This document shows positions 26,858 through 40,100 of a stretch of DNA of 64,000 nt, piece by piece. This DNA is from Erpobdella octoculata. Lineage: Eukaryota > Annelida > Clitellata > Hirudinida > Erpobdellidae. The stretch spans positions 26,263,692 through 26,327,691 of the forward strand of contig OZ022244.1 in the NCBI GenBank assembly GCA_963978895.1, read 5' to 3'. Numbering within the stretch: the stretch's first letter is position 1; each line of letters begins with the position of its first letter. Position numbers and translations under genes: made by a program. The notes below the pieces were generated by a model, which saw only the letters and a program-made list of their open reading frames with translations, had not been told where the DNA came from and ran no database searches.

Positions 26858-26900
26858 CTAGAAGGGCCCGTAGCGGCTTCGCTCGCATGAAATTAGAGAA
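26858..26900 (-). mobile_element. Helitron-like 3' terminus
   Basis: CTAG at 26858-26861 follows a TATATATAAA run and is followed on the plus strand by a GC-rich segment (GGGCCCGTAGCGGC) that could form a hairpin. This resembles the minus-strand 3' ends at 4924, 61558 and 62442. The body to the right is not recognisable, so this may be only a remnant. Confidence 0.3.
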
Positions 26901-26927
26901 TTTGAACCGTGCATACATAGTAGAGTA

Positions 26928-27161
26928 CCGTAAAACGGGGTGACTTTGCCCGTGCGGGTGACTTTGGCCCAAAATAAATCAACCTATATTTTAAAGTACA
27001 AATTATATTTCTATGAACAATTATGCTAAAAAGGTGTGCATAGTAGTGATGTATGGCGTGACCTAGCGAAAGTTTAAAAAAAAAATTTTTTTAATATATT
27101 TTTATGCGTTTAAAGGCTGGGCCAAAGTCACCCGCACGGGCAAAGTCACCCCGTTTTACGG
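26928..27161. mobile_element. TA-flanked MITE with long terminal inverted repeats
   Basis: Both ends carry the same inverted sequence of about 43 bases, beginning CCGTAAAACGGGGTGAC and containing two GTGACTTTG motifs. The element is bounded by TA at 26926-26927 and 27162-27163. A 234-bp AT-rich body with no gene, perfect long TIRs and a TA target duplication fits a Tc1/mariner-type MITE. Confidence 0.85.
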
Positions 27162-27169
27162 TACTGCAC

Positions 27170-27490
27170 GGATCAATTTTTTAGGTCTCGGCTCGGCCCG
27201 TCGACAACTTGGCCTATCCCGTTTCAAAAACCGAAATTCCTGGCCCGGCACGGCCCGTCTAATATGGACCCGGCCCGTTTTTACAGGCCTAGAAGTTCTA
27301 TATACTTGATGAAAAACTTCGGCCCGTCCCACCTTGACTTCAGGTTTAGCCCGGCCCGTCTGAAGACCCTAAAATCACCAAAATGTCTATATACTTGGTT
27401 AAAAATCTCGGCCCGTCCCACCTTGATTTAAGGTTTGGGCAGGGCCGTATGAAGACCCTAAAATAACGGCTTGGCCCGTCCGTCCGGTGA
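27170..27490. repeat. GGCCCGTC-rich tandem and dispersed repeat
   Basis: CGGCCCGTC-type motifs recur at short intervals. Two roughly 90-bp units, starting at CTATATACTTG near 27299 and 27388, share CGGCCCGTCCCACCTTGA and GAAGACCCTAAAAT. There is no coding frame. It lies between the satellite and the 3' end of TOR. Confidence 0.6.
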
Positions 27491-27956
27491 TAAACTGAAC
27501 TCATTTACTTTTAACCGGCACAAAACCTCAAAATACTAATTTTCACATCTGTAGCACTTACAGTTTTTGAGTAGCAGTTATTTTAAAATCAAATGACCCT
27601 TTTTCCACTTCACATTTTAAAAAATTTAATATATAAATCTAACTACATAGATTTACAAATGTTTTTAAAAGATATTAGATTAAAGACTATAAATATTCAT
27701 AATTGAATGTCACCATACTTATGTCGCTCTTGAAATTTAAATAAAACACACTGACTGCATGTACAGCACGCTGATGCTCGCTTATTGACATAAAAAAATA
27801 AACACCAATCACGAGGATTAAACAAATAAATGAAAGAATAATAAGTGAAACAAGACGATGCATGAATAATTGTCGTTGAAACATGATAAAAACATCATCA
27901 TCGTTGTTGTCGTCATCGTTATCAAGTGAGGATTTGATTTAGTTGATATTCATTCT

Positions 27957-28716
27957 CTACCAAAATGGACACCTTCAAATGGACAAGATACAATAGTTTT
28001 AATAAGAAAAATGTCATAACAAAAATACAACTCCGCCTTGCTTTTGCAAGCCAGTCCCAAGCCTGGAGAAAGGAGGAGGGGAAAGTTAAAAGGATCAAGT
28101 TACGATCTGTGACAGAAAGTACTTATGTGCTTCCTAAATACAGCTATTTCAGTCTTAAAACACCTGGTGTAAAGGACTATAAACTATCATAAAAAAAAGT
28201 AAATAATAAAAATAGATTTCTTAAATTCTCAAAAATCTTTTATAACATCTAGACTCAACTTATCTTGCTAAGTGTAGCTTAAATAACCAAAATAAAATTC
28301 CACACAAAAAAAATAATCAAAGTACCATCCGATGTAGCACTGGCAGAGGTTCTCATGGGAAGTGGCTTGCTCCACCAGGCGGCTGACCTGAGTGGCCACG
28401 TCGACCATCGAGCCGTCGTCACCGAAGTCGCGACCGGTCAACTTGTCCCTGACTCGGTTGATGATGGAGACTGCCTTCTTATTTAATTCTTCAGGAGGGT
28501 TGTCACCTTCTAGAAAAAAAATTGAAATGACCACAAACAAGTTCATTCCCTTGAGAATCTTTATACACAAGTACGCTCTGTACACAAATGTGAGTTCTTT
28601 ATACACACGTGAGTTCCATGTATACACGTGAGCTCTCTAGACGCATGTGTGTGCAAGTACGCAGTGTGCAGCATATTAGCAAAGTCAGACAAAAAAAGAG
28701 GTATTATCATTATATA

Positions 28717-28757
<41 letters not shown>

Positions 28758-29116
28758 ATAATAATAATAATCATTACTATGTATTAATAATAATACTTAT
28801 TATCAATTATTATTGATGAACTAACCTGTTGAGCTCTCGTGTATTCTTTTGAGGCTGGCATACGAGTGGTCAAGACTCGAAAAACCATCTGTAACAATTA
28901 TAATTATCATCATCATCATCACTGCTGCTACCATTTTTTTAGATTCCATCTTACATTAAGTATTATTACAATCAACACATATAATTAAGAAAACACCAGT
29001 TTTTCCATCATCATCACCACTACCATCATCATCATTAATTTCATTGCCAATTCTACCTTGTGCATTGGCCGGCATACTGTACTGTCCAGATATGGAGGGA
29101 CCTCTAGATCTGGGAT
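27957..29116 (-). CDS. MTOR: TOR exons 50-53 (negative regulatory linker, FATC, micro-exon)
   Basis: Exons: 29116-29057, 28888-28826, 28509-28326, 27972-27957. Exons 50 and 51 encode a Ser- and Gly-rich linker before ELNKKA and [11 protein letters not shown]. Exon 52 ends inside the codon for the Trp of CQCYIGW, and an intron of 353 bases follows. The last exon is only 16 nt: it completes that Trp and adds Cys-Pro-Phe-Trp and stop, giving the invariant CPFW end of the family. Exon 50 uses an acceptor AGAG|AT; the alternative acceptor two bases upstream would throw exons 51 and 52 out of frame. Confidence 0.88.
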
Positions 29117-32100
29117 CTCTAATGTTAGCTGAATAAAAAAAGAGTTAATAATAATAATAATAATAATAAAAACATCAAATTCCACTCCTAGACAGTTTTT
29201 TTTTCTACAGATTCACATAACTACCTGCCTGCCATAATAAACTGCCCAACTATCCTTACATTACAACCCACCCATCTCCAGCTGATTAACCAACTTGTTT
29301 GCAAATAACAAACCCACAACACCTTAACCTCCTGCTCATTCGTTTAACCTTTTTTGTTTGCCCACATTTTAAAACCACATTCAGATAAGCAGCTTATAGA
29401 TATAAAACTTACAATAAATCAGCTGTTCATTTTATCAGCTGTTTATATTATCAGCTGTTTTTATTATCAGCTGTTTATATTACCAGCTGTTTATATTACC
29501 AGCTGTTAATATTACCAGCTGTTTATATTACCAGCTGTATATGTTTTCAGATAAGCAATAATGCCTTCACAATAATCTGCACATCCCCCACAAACCTTCC
29601 ATAAGCCTCCAGTTGAGTAGAGGATCATATACAAAGGCCTCGAGCACTGCCATGAGACTGTCCTTGTGGTTCCTCAGTACTTTCATAACATTTTCACAGG
29701 TGAGCCGGTAGTTCCCGTCGATCCCGGTCACCTGGCGGATTGGTTCGGACGAATGAGTAATCGCTTTATCATCGATTAATCAATCAGTCGGTTCATTGAA
29801 TGACTGACATTGTTAGATTTAATAAAATAGATAACCGTTCTAGAAATTAAATACTAATTCAACTGATTAAAGTTTTTATTTATTCGATACAAAATCACAA
29901 ATGCAGCACACAACGTATCGAAATCTTACCGAGCATTATTTTCTTCAAACATATACTAAACAATCAAACTAAACTAAATATAATCAATGAACGCACCTCC
30001 ATGGCATTCACAAGCATCCTCGTTAATCGGAACGGAATTTTCTCCGGGAATTTCTCTCTACGGAATAAACAAAAAATTTTTTTTTTAAATCGAGAATCCG
30101 AAAAAATGTTGTCCAACATGAATTTGATTCAATGGACTAGAAAAACCGAGCAAAATGGTTTGCTGAGCAAATAAAATCCCATTTCCTCCTGCAGTTTTCT
30201 CCTAAATTACATGTGAACCATCCTCATATCACACCATAATTACATCTGAACCATCCCCACATCAAACCATAATTACATCTGAACCATCCCCACATCAAAC
30301 CATAACCATTCATCAATCTATTTAATTCCTATAATTCACCAACCTGGTCATGGCAACCTCAAAGCAATCACCGAAATCGATGTGCATGATTTTTCCGCTG
30401 ACCCTGTCCAGCATGAGGTTGGAGGGGTGCCTGTCCCCTAGACCGAGTACATAGCCCACCATGGACATTACGGCCAACGATCGAGTATAATTTGTACGCC
30501 TGTCAAACCAGACCTGAAAGCACAACATCAATCGATAACGATAGTAGAAAATTTAGACTACGAGAAACTTCTTAAAATTCATCTTCAGCTAGATAAATCA
30601 CTTTTCAATTAACTCTTTTATATCTACGGTACCATGAATAATTTCCTCTTTACGTTGAATCAAAACTGATCAATAATATTTTTCAAGAGAGAAGAAAAAA
30701 TAAACACCAAGTCATACCTCTGAACTGGGGCTTTTGATCCACAAGATTTGTGCAAGATCATCACCGCTGGTACTTTCGAGAGCATGTTCAAACACTTCTA
30801 CTTTGTGCATCAGCATCAGGTGGTCGTAATCTGGCGCCATCTGAAGACATCAAATTGAATGATAAATTAGAAATTCTCGCAATCAACAATCCTTGTTCAG
30901 TCGACCACCAGTCACACCAAGAGCCACCGAAAGGGGGGAAGATGGGAATATTCCCTGGGCCTGTATTTTTTGAAGAGCCAGGATCTAAAAAAAATTCTAA
31001 AAAATTTATAAAGAAAAGGTTTTCAAATTTTTTTTGAAAAACTACCTACCTACAACTACCCCCAGTCATCAGCATTTTAAAAAGTTGAAAAGACTGTTGA
31101 ACAATTTCTACAACTACACCTCGACCTATCATCAGCTATTTTTTTTAGGAACAAGTTGAGAATTTTAGATATAGGAGCCCAAGTTTTCTCCTGGCCTCCC
31201 AGCTGACACCACAATCAACCTCCCCCGTATCACACACCCCCCTCCTTACTCGAAGCATCAGCCTGTGTTCGATGTTAAGTAGTATCTTTTTCTTCTCCCT
31301 GTAATCTCTGATGAGTGAATGAAGTGTGTCGCAGTTCGGTACCCAGCCTATCAGACCGGAATTTGTCGACAGTGGTATCACAGAATATCTCTGAATTCTA
31401 AATGTGTATATAAAACAAAATTTATAGCAAAGAAGCCAGCAACATCAAATATATCTAAATAACAAAAGCAGCAAAAGAAAATGTATTTTGATAAAAAACC
31501 AACAACATAAAATATATCGTGGTAACAAGACCAAGAACACATAATATATCGTGATAACAAGACCAACAACATACACTATATCATGATAACAATGGCAACA
31601 ACACAAAGTATGTCATGATAACAAGACCAAAACCATAAAAATATATCGTGATAACAAACCAACAAGACAAAATATATTGCGATAAAAAAGAAACAGCACA
31701 AAGTATGTCATGATAACAAGACAAACAGCATATAATATATCGTGATAACAACACCAACAACCACAACAAAAACTAACGACAAATTTCTTTTCGGTGTTTG
31801 TTGATTGTTGAGGAGGATGGAATTGACGAGTCCGAACAGCTGCATGACTCTCTCGTCTTGACGTAAGTCCTCGTGACCTTTCAACAGGAATTGATATTCT
31901 TGGCCGTTGCTGCCTGTGAGTTCAAAATTGATGATGATGATGACGATGTTGATGATGATGTAAGGCTCAAAATGTGTTCAATGTTATGTTTGATTTAAAA
32001 ACAACATTGAATCTAATAAAATTTTTAAAAATGACTTAATTGGATTATTCATACGAAATAAATTAAATGAGTCATGATGTTACATCAAATTAACTTTTTT

Positions 32101-33436
32101 CTTAAAATACCGCAATTGCCTACCAAAGATGCTCAACTTCCTGGGCCTCTGTTTCGAAGAGATGACATTTAAATTGCTTTGAACTCTGTGTATATTCACC
32201 ACTGGCTGACCCGGGTCGTAAGTTCCGGGGACGCTAAGTTCAAGGTCACGGCAGTCGAGCAGTTTGGGAGACACGTACTGCAGTTCTAGCGATGTTAGCT
32301 GTGAATTGGATATCACACGGTATTAGATACTGCAAACTTATGTAGGGTACCAGGATAACAAACTATTTGTTGTAAGACTTTACAGATAGTAAAAAATAAA
32401 TTAATGCTCTATATAGCAAGCTATTAAGGAGGAGCTACGAATTAAATTAATTAACATAATGATTCATTAACACAGTTGTACAGCCATTACTAACTTATTA
32501 CTTACAGCTTTGAAATAAAATTCTGCATGTCATATGCAGCAAATAGGCAGCAGGTAAACACTGGGTGAACCCACATGAATGAACCACCACTGACATTATC
32601 ATGTTAATTTTGGCATCGAAGCAAGACACCCTAACCCCCCCTGACAATCACTCCCTCGTAGCACCGCCGTAACGCACCTGCGGCAGTTGTTTCGTTATCC
32701 TCCGGAATACGTGGTAGTAGAAATCCCAGGCTTGCGTCAACTCCTTCACGTTGCGTGTGGCCTGAAATCTCCTGCAGCACTCCAGCGCCGAATTGAGATC
32801 GTGACCGTACGACTGGATGAAGAAAATTAAACGAGGTTCGATTAAAAGCTGTTTGTGATTGGTTACTGTAAATGAAACTAGATTGGTGGAATATATAAAA
32901 TCAATCAGTTAGAACACCAAGAGGTTAATAGTTCAAGAGTTGGTGAATGAATTGGGTGCTTATGTATGAGATGACTAATTCTCTAATAGTGTTACAATAT
33001 TAATAATGATTATAATTTTCAAATAATAATTATGGTTATAATTTTCTAATATTAATCATTGATGTTGATGATGATTTTAGTGTTGATGACGATTTTAGTG
33101 TTAAATTTAAAAAATTAAGACACGAGTAATGATAATAATTCACATGTATGAATGCAGTCTCTTTGAGGGTTTGAGCTCCAGCTTGGAGCATCTGGTGGAG
33201 AGGTTCGAGAACTGCCAGCATGCCGGGAATGTTCTTCTCTCCGAAGTAGAGTCTGGAAGCTTCCTCCAAGCCTTCGTGCCAAAGTTCGTGCCACAAGATG
33301 GCCACTCTGATGAGTTCCTCACTAACCTTTAATGAAAAGAAATAAGCAGGTGAATATAGCAATTGTGCCAATTAGGAAGGTTCAAACATAAAATAGTTCA
33401 TAAATAAAAATATATAAATATAATACAAATAATATA

Positions 33437-33513
<77 letters not shown>

Positions 33514-34162
33514 TAAATATAATCTATATATATAAAAATGAATGTTTGTATTTATGTTAATGTCCTTTATGCATTGCTACACCATTCATCCGATCGTAAT
33601 GAAATTTTCACACAACCTTGAGAGTCAATGAAAATCAAAAGTAAAAAAAAAATTTTTGAAATCCGTCACAAAATGAGCGGAGCGGAGCGGGTGAGCGAGC
33701 GGGAACTATATATATATGTATGTGCGTATGTATGTGTGTATGTATGTATGTGTATGTGCATGTATGTGTGTCTGTGTGTGTGTTTATGTATGTACTAGCG
33801 GAGATACCCGGCGTTGCCCAGGTTTTTTGAGGTTTTTCTAATGTTTGTCTCTTTCTCTCCCGTTCCTTTCCCACCTGCTTTCCCACTCCTGTTAGCTTTT
33901 CCGTTTTCGGTCGTTTTCCCACTGCCGGTCGCTTTCCCGCTCCCGGTCGCTTTCCCGCTCCCGGTCGCTTTCCCGCTCCCGGTCGCTTTCCCGCTCCCGG
34001 TCGCTTTCCCGCTCCCGGTCGTTTTCCCGTCCCGGTCGCTGCCCCGTTCCCGCTCACGTTTGCTCTCCCATTCCCGCTCACGCTTGCTTTTCTGTTCCCG
34101 CTCGCTGTCCGTTCCGGGTGCTTTCCCGTTTCTATAATAGACAAACTAACCCACAAACATTC

Positions 34163-34193
<31 letters not shown>

Positions 34194-37100
34194 TAGCAAA
34201 TCTATTTTGCGTTTTATAGGCTAACAGAAGTTATGAAAGAATGTAAAAGAGAAAATGAGCGGGAACGGAAACGGGAACGGGAGAGCTACCGTGACCGGGA
34301 ATGGGAGAGCAAGCATGACCGGGAACGGGAGAGAAAGCGTGAGCGGGAACGGGAAAGCGACCGGAAACGGGAAAGCGACCGGGAACGGGAAAGCGACCGA
34401 GAACGGGAAAGCGACCGGGAACGGGAAAGCGACCGGGAACGGGAAAGCGACCGGGAACGCGGAAAGCGACCGGGAACGCGGAAAGCGACCGGGAACGCGG
34501 AAAGCGACTGGAATCGGGAGAGCAAGCTTGGAAGGAAACGCGAGCAAGAGAGAAAATCGATAACAGAACTTCTGAGCGGGAAAGCGACCGGGAGCTGGAA
34601 AACGACCGAGAGCGGAAAAACGACCGGGAACGCTACGAAAACGGGAAAGTGGAGAAGGGAACGGGAGCGAGAGAGACAAACATTAGAAAAACCTCTAAAA
34701 ACCGGGAAAGTGGAGAAGGGAACGGGAGCGAGAGAGACAAGCATTAGAAAAACCTCTAAAAACCCCGGGCAACGCCGGGTAACCCCGCTAGTATATATAT
34801 ATATAATATAATAATTTGTTTATTAATGAACAAATTGAAATAAATCATAAACTTACCAAAAGAGCTTGTTGGACTAATAGATTGCTGTGTTCTCTCATGC
34901 TTTTAAGCACCACGTTAGCAGCTTGATTGCGCGACGGAACCTGCGACTTGCTGACCACTGTGAGCGGGTAGATCAACGCCTGCGGGTGGTGCTTGCCGAT
35001 GTCGCGGAGTAGCTGGATGACCAGCCGGCCGACGAGGGGACGCGAAGTGTCGATGCGGGCGATCAGTTGTGGTATGACCTTGAAAAATAATTCAACAAGG
35101 TCAGAAGTGAAACTCGAATATGCAATGTCTGCATAATACAATGTCAACTCAGGAATACAATGTCAACTCACATACACAATGTCAACTCACATATACAATG
35201 TCAATTCAGGAATACAATGTCAATTCAGGAATACAATGTCAATTCAGGAATACAATATCAACTAAGGTAAACAATAAGCAAAGCTATCAACCAGTTGACT
35301 TTTATTCGTTAAAGTACAAAAGCATAAAATCTAAGCAAACAAATAAAATCTCAAATTCTTAAATACCCACAGATATCATACTTCTATTAATTTCCTTACA
35401 AACCTGAATCCAATTGTCGATCTGGATGGACTTGATTCCCTCGACCAGAGCCGCATTGACTTCGGGAATATTTCCATACTCGAACCACAAAGTGAGAAGT
35501 CTCAGAGTGTCCTGAAGAGAGCTGGTCGTGCTCGAAAGGGCTATCGACTGGAAATACCCGCGGATGCTTGCCTTGCAGTAATCTGAGATGGTCCCCGTGT
35601 TCTGAAAGTGAAAAAAAAGAGAATATAAAAATTAATTCAATAAAATCTGTTTCTTTGATAATAATTTATTAATAACAATCTTTCTAATAGCATAATCCCA
35701 AAAAAGTTGGCAACTTTATTAATTATTTTATAACAAAAATTTATGTTATTTTCTATATCTATTTATTAACAAGTTGATTATTCATAAAGTTCACCAGAAT
35801 TTCTTCCGGAAGGCCAATGCTACCAGCTTCGTGAGATGACTTAGACTGTTTAATGGCTGCAACAACCTCGTAATTTGCATATGCAAAACTGTGCCAGGCC
35901 TTTGCCCAATCCCTGCGTGAATACAAATGAATCAAGATGAAGATGAGCATATTTAAAAGAATACCAGAAACTACTTCGACGTACTTGTTCTGCCGAGTGG
36001 CCTCGCTGTAATACGACACTGCCTGAATCGCAGAAGATTCCTGGCGTCCGTGTATGACGCCGTGCCATTTGCCGAGCTTCAAGAAGCACCTGCCAATCAA
36101 AATCAATTAATCAAAGGACTTTTATTACTACAACAAACACCTGCCAATCAAAATCAATTAATTAAATTACTTTTATTAGTTAAATAAAACAGTTCAGACA
36201 AAACAAAGACATCAATCAAAGGATTTCATTAATATATATGACAGCCCATGTCTGTGTAAGACATCTGTGTAAAACGTTTTTGTGTGACGATCTAGTATCT
36301 ACGGCAAATTAATTTATATATAATAAATAATTATATAAATACTTTTTTAATTATTTTTATATAATTAAATAAATTAAAAAAATTACCTTAATTAAATTAA
36401 TTCAAAATATAAAAAATTAATAATTTTTTAATCTATTTGTTTTCTTTTCATTTGCTTTGGAATGCATACAACGATAGAACAATTTTTTCATTGTAAATAA
36501 ATAAATAAAGAAAAAAACAAATAAATAAATAAATAAATAATAAAATAAATAACAAAATAATTAATAAAATTATATTAATCCAAAACTGTATCCAGAGTTC
36601 ATCGTAATTTTAAAACATCCGTCCTTGGGACGGGCAGACCACTAAATTATAAAATAAAAATCGAACTTTGCGATGAGAATGTTGACATCTTTCGGGGGAG
36701 ATACGGGTTCGTTGATGGGGGCCAGACTGTTTACGAATAGTTGAAGTCTTCTGAATACTTCTTGTTGCTGTTAATTAATAATAATATATATTATTATAAT
36801 TATTATTATGAAAATGAGTTAGCTAACAGGTAATAAATTATAAAAAAAAGACTGTAGAAACATTGAAACAACATGAAGAAAATGAAGCAATAATGGTTTG
36901 AAAAACAAAATTTATCGCATAAACAGCGATGGTGAAAATGATAATTGCCCCACCATCATAATTTTTATCATAGTCCTATTCATCATCATCATCATCATTA
37001 TTATTGTTGTTATTATTATTATACCTTTTTCTCGGAGGTATCGTTCCAGAGGTGTTTGAGACAAGCAAAGACTACCCTGGGTTCTGATTTAATCATTGCA

Positions 37101-40100
37101 TCGTCCTCCATCTTGTTGGGATCCTCTCCGAGCAGCATCGTCAGTGTTCGACCTACGAGTGTTCAAAATCAACAGTTTCAAACCAATTATTCTGACATTC
37201 AACCCGCCGATAAACCGATAGTTTGAAATATTTTTTAAATACAAAATAAATAAATAAATAACAGATTATAATACATTTAATCAATCTATAAGAACTGATG
37301 ATTATCAACTCAAACACAACCAATACAAACAATTAACCTATTAAGAAATTATTAAATTACTTTTTTAAGTTTAAAATAAATAAAAAAAATCAAATCATAA
37401 TACATCTAATCAATCTGAAAAAAACTGATGATTGTCCACAACCATTATGGACAATTAACCTATTAGGAAATAAATTACTTAATTAATTAATAATAAAAAA
37501 CCAACCAGCAAGAGCAGTTCTGTTGTTCTTCCTACAAAGACCGGCATACTTCAACCAGGCTCTGACATCTTCCTTCGGATCGACCACCAGCGACCTGATC
37601 TGGAGTAATCTTTGCCAATCTTCTAAGATGTTCTGACATCCCTGAATATCGATCGAACAATGAATGACATTCATCTAACCACCCCATCCATACATTCGAC
37701 TCTGTTCATCCATGCCGACTTACCCTCAATCTGTTCCACCAGATCTCCCTGATCACGTCCCTCTTTTCGGGCATCTGCTTGTACTGTATGACTTCATCCA
37801 GTTCAGAAAGCATTTGAACATTGACCATGACCTGTGATAGTGATGAGATATAAAAATGCCGGTTATAATCACATCGACACAATCATCATCCACTTATTGA
37901 CGTGGAATAAAATATATGAATTCTATCGAAAATACCCATGAAAATGATATTAAATTTTTTTTTAAATTAGCAATAATGAGAACTGACCCCGTAGGCTCTA
38001 CTGTAACTTTCACCGACCAGAGTCGATAGTTCTGTAATGAGTAGATTCCTAGCTTGTTCTATAGCCTGTTAAATAAAAAAAAAAGAAGTGAATTGAAATT
38101 AAATCTCATGCATTCGTTTTAAAATCGTACATGAATACTCTTTCAATTAGAGAAAATAAAATAAACTTAAAATAAAACTTAAAATAAAACTTAAAAATAG
38201 GAAACCTTGTGTGCGAATTCAAAGTTATCGTAATGAAGGTTGACTACGGACTGATAAAAGAAACTGTCATAAGTGTTTCTCTGCATTTTACCAACGTAGG
38301 CCTCCATGTCTTTCCAGTGACCTTGACATGAATTAAATCAAGTAAGATAAACATGTCCTGTGATAGTGATGAGATAGTGACCTTGCGATGAACAATCCAA
38401 GTCAGATGAACAAAAGAATTATGTGGAACGAGAAATTATTGCAATTACTTAAATAAATTATTAAACCTCGACTTATTGAATCAGTGAATTATGAAAAAAC
38501 TAGAGATAGCCCATCAAAAATGACAGATTTTTTTAAAATCTCATTATATATTATTGTGAGATTGCAGCGCCATTTTTTGTATCTTTAGGAATGATATTGT
38601 ACAATTGCGTAATAACTTTTATTACCCGCCTACGCGCACTAATTTTATCAACTGCTGACCACTGCGGCAACCGCGTTATGTAAAATTGCTAACATACATA
38701 AATACATACATACCAACATGGGAAATTATGTATGTAGATTTCGAGTTAAGAAATTAGCAAAAGTACAGACACGTGCAGGACACCCCACCTCGGACCATCC
38801 CTAATAAATCACACAAAAAAACCTACCAAGACCCCAAGCAGCAGTCGCAGCCATTCTTGCCATGCTCTCTTTTACTCCGTCACCAACCAACGGCCACTTT
38901 TCGACTGTTATCTCATGTAGTTTGCCCCTGAAGAATACAATGGAAAATTATAATTTTTACTTTTACTATTAATAAATTCCAATACATAACAATAAAAAAT
39001 AATATTACAAAAAAATAAAAAAAACAAGCTTATATAGAATGCTCTTAAAAAGTACAAAAAAATTTATAGACATAAAAGTGCAATCGCTGCAATTGTTGTA
39101 ATGCAAAAGATAATGCTTTGTGTAGACCCTAGCAGCATAAATTATGTTTATACTTTATTTTCTCCTTTTTAGGGCATTTTATAAAAGTATGTTTCAATTT
39201 TTTCAAATATTATTTTATTTTATACTTTTAAGTCTTTGTTCATAACAAATTTGAAAATGAATTTTTGCTTCTATAATTTCTTAAATTTCATTATTTTACA
39301 TTACTTTTAATACCTAATATTGTTCTATTATCCATAGTATGCCTATATTCCAAATTTCTGATCAAAAGCATATTGGGAAGTGAATTAAAATTTGATCACA
39401 AAATTTGTCACGAGCATTATCAGACATGTGAAGCTAAAGTAATGAAGCGTGTAAAAATAAAGCCACATTGAAGACACAAAATTAATAAAAAATAGAAATG
39501 CAAATGAGTGCAAAATTATAACGACAAAAGTGCAATAAAGTTCATCGATGGAAATAACGACCGACCATTCTCCGAGGGCCTCGAGGCACCTCATCCTCCC
39601 CAACATGAACGCCTCATCATCCGGATTCTTCTCCTGCTGCCTCTCGTAGGAGACGAGAGCCCGCGACCATTCGTGCAGTTTCTCGTACCATCTCTCTTGC
39701 ACCTTCTGTTAACCACGTGACGATGAAAGTTAAAATTAATAAAAAAGGCAGATAAATTGAAAAAAAATCTAATAAAAAATATTTGTTTAAATATTTATTT
39801 ATTAAAAAGGCAGATAAATTGAAAAAAAATCTAATAAAAAATATTTGTTTAAATATTTATTTATTAAAAAGGCGGATAAATCAAAAATAAATCTAATAAA
39901 AAATATTTGTTTAAATATTTATTTTATTAAAAAAGCGGATCAATCAAAAATAAATCTATTAAAAATATTTGTTTAAAGATTTATTTATTACAAAATTAAT
40001 TGTTATTAAAACGTTGAAAATGAATATTCAAAAATCAACCAGATCAGCTTTGTGGTGCTTCCTCGCGTATTCTAATATCCCGATGGCAGCCTCCGGTTGC

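Noticed and set aside
28268..28325. TOR C-terminus reading through exon 52 into the intron
   Set aside because: It would give an unrelated tail. The downstream 16-nt exon restores the family CPFW end with a proper donor, acceptor and phase.
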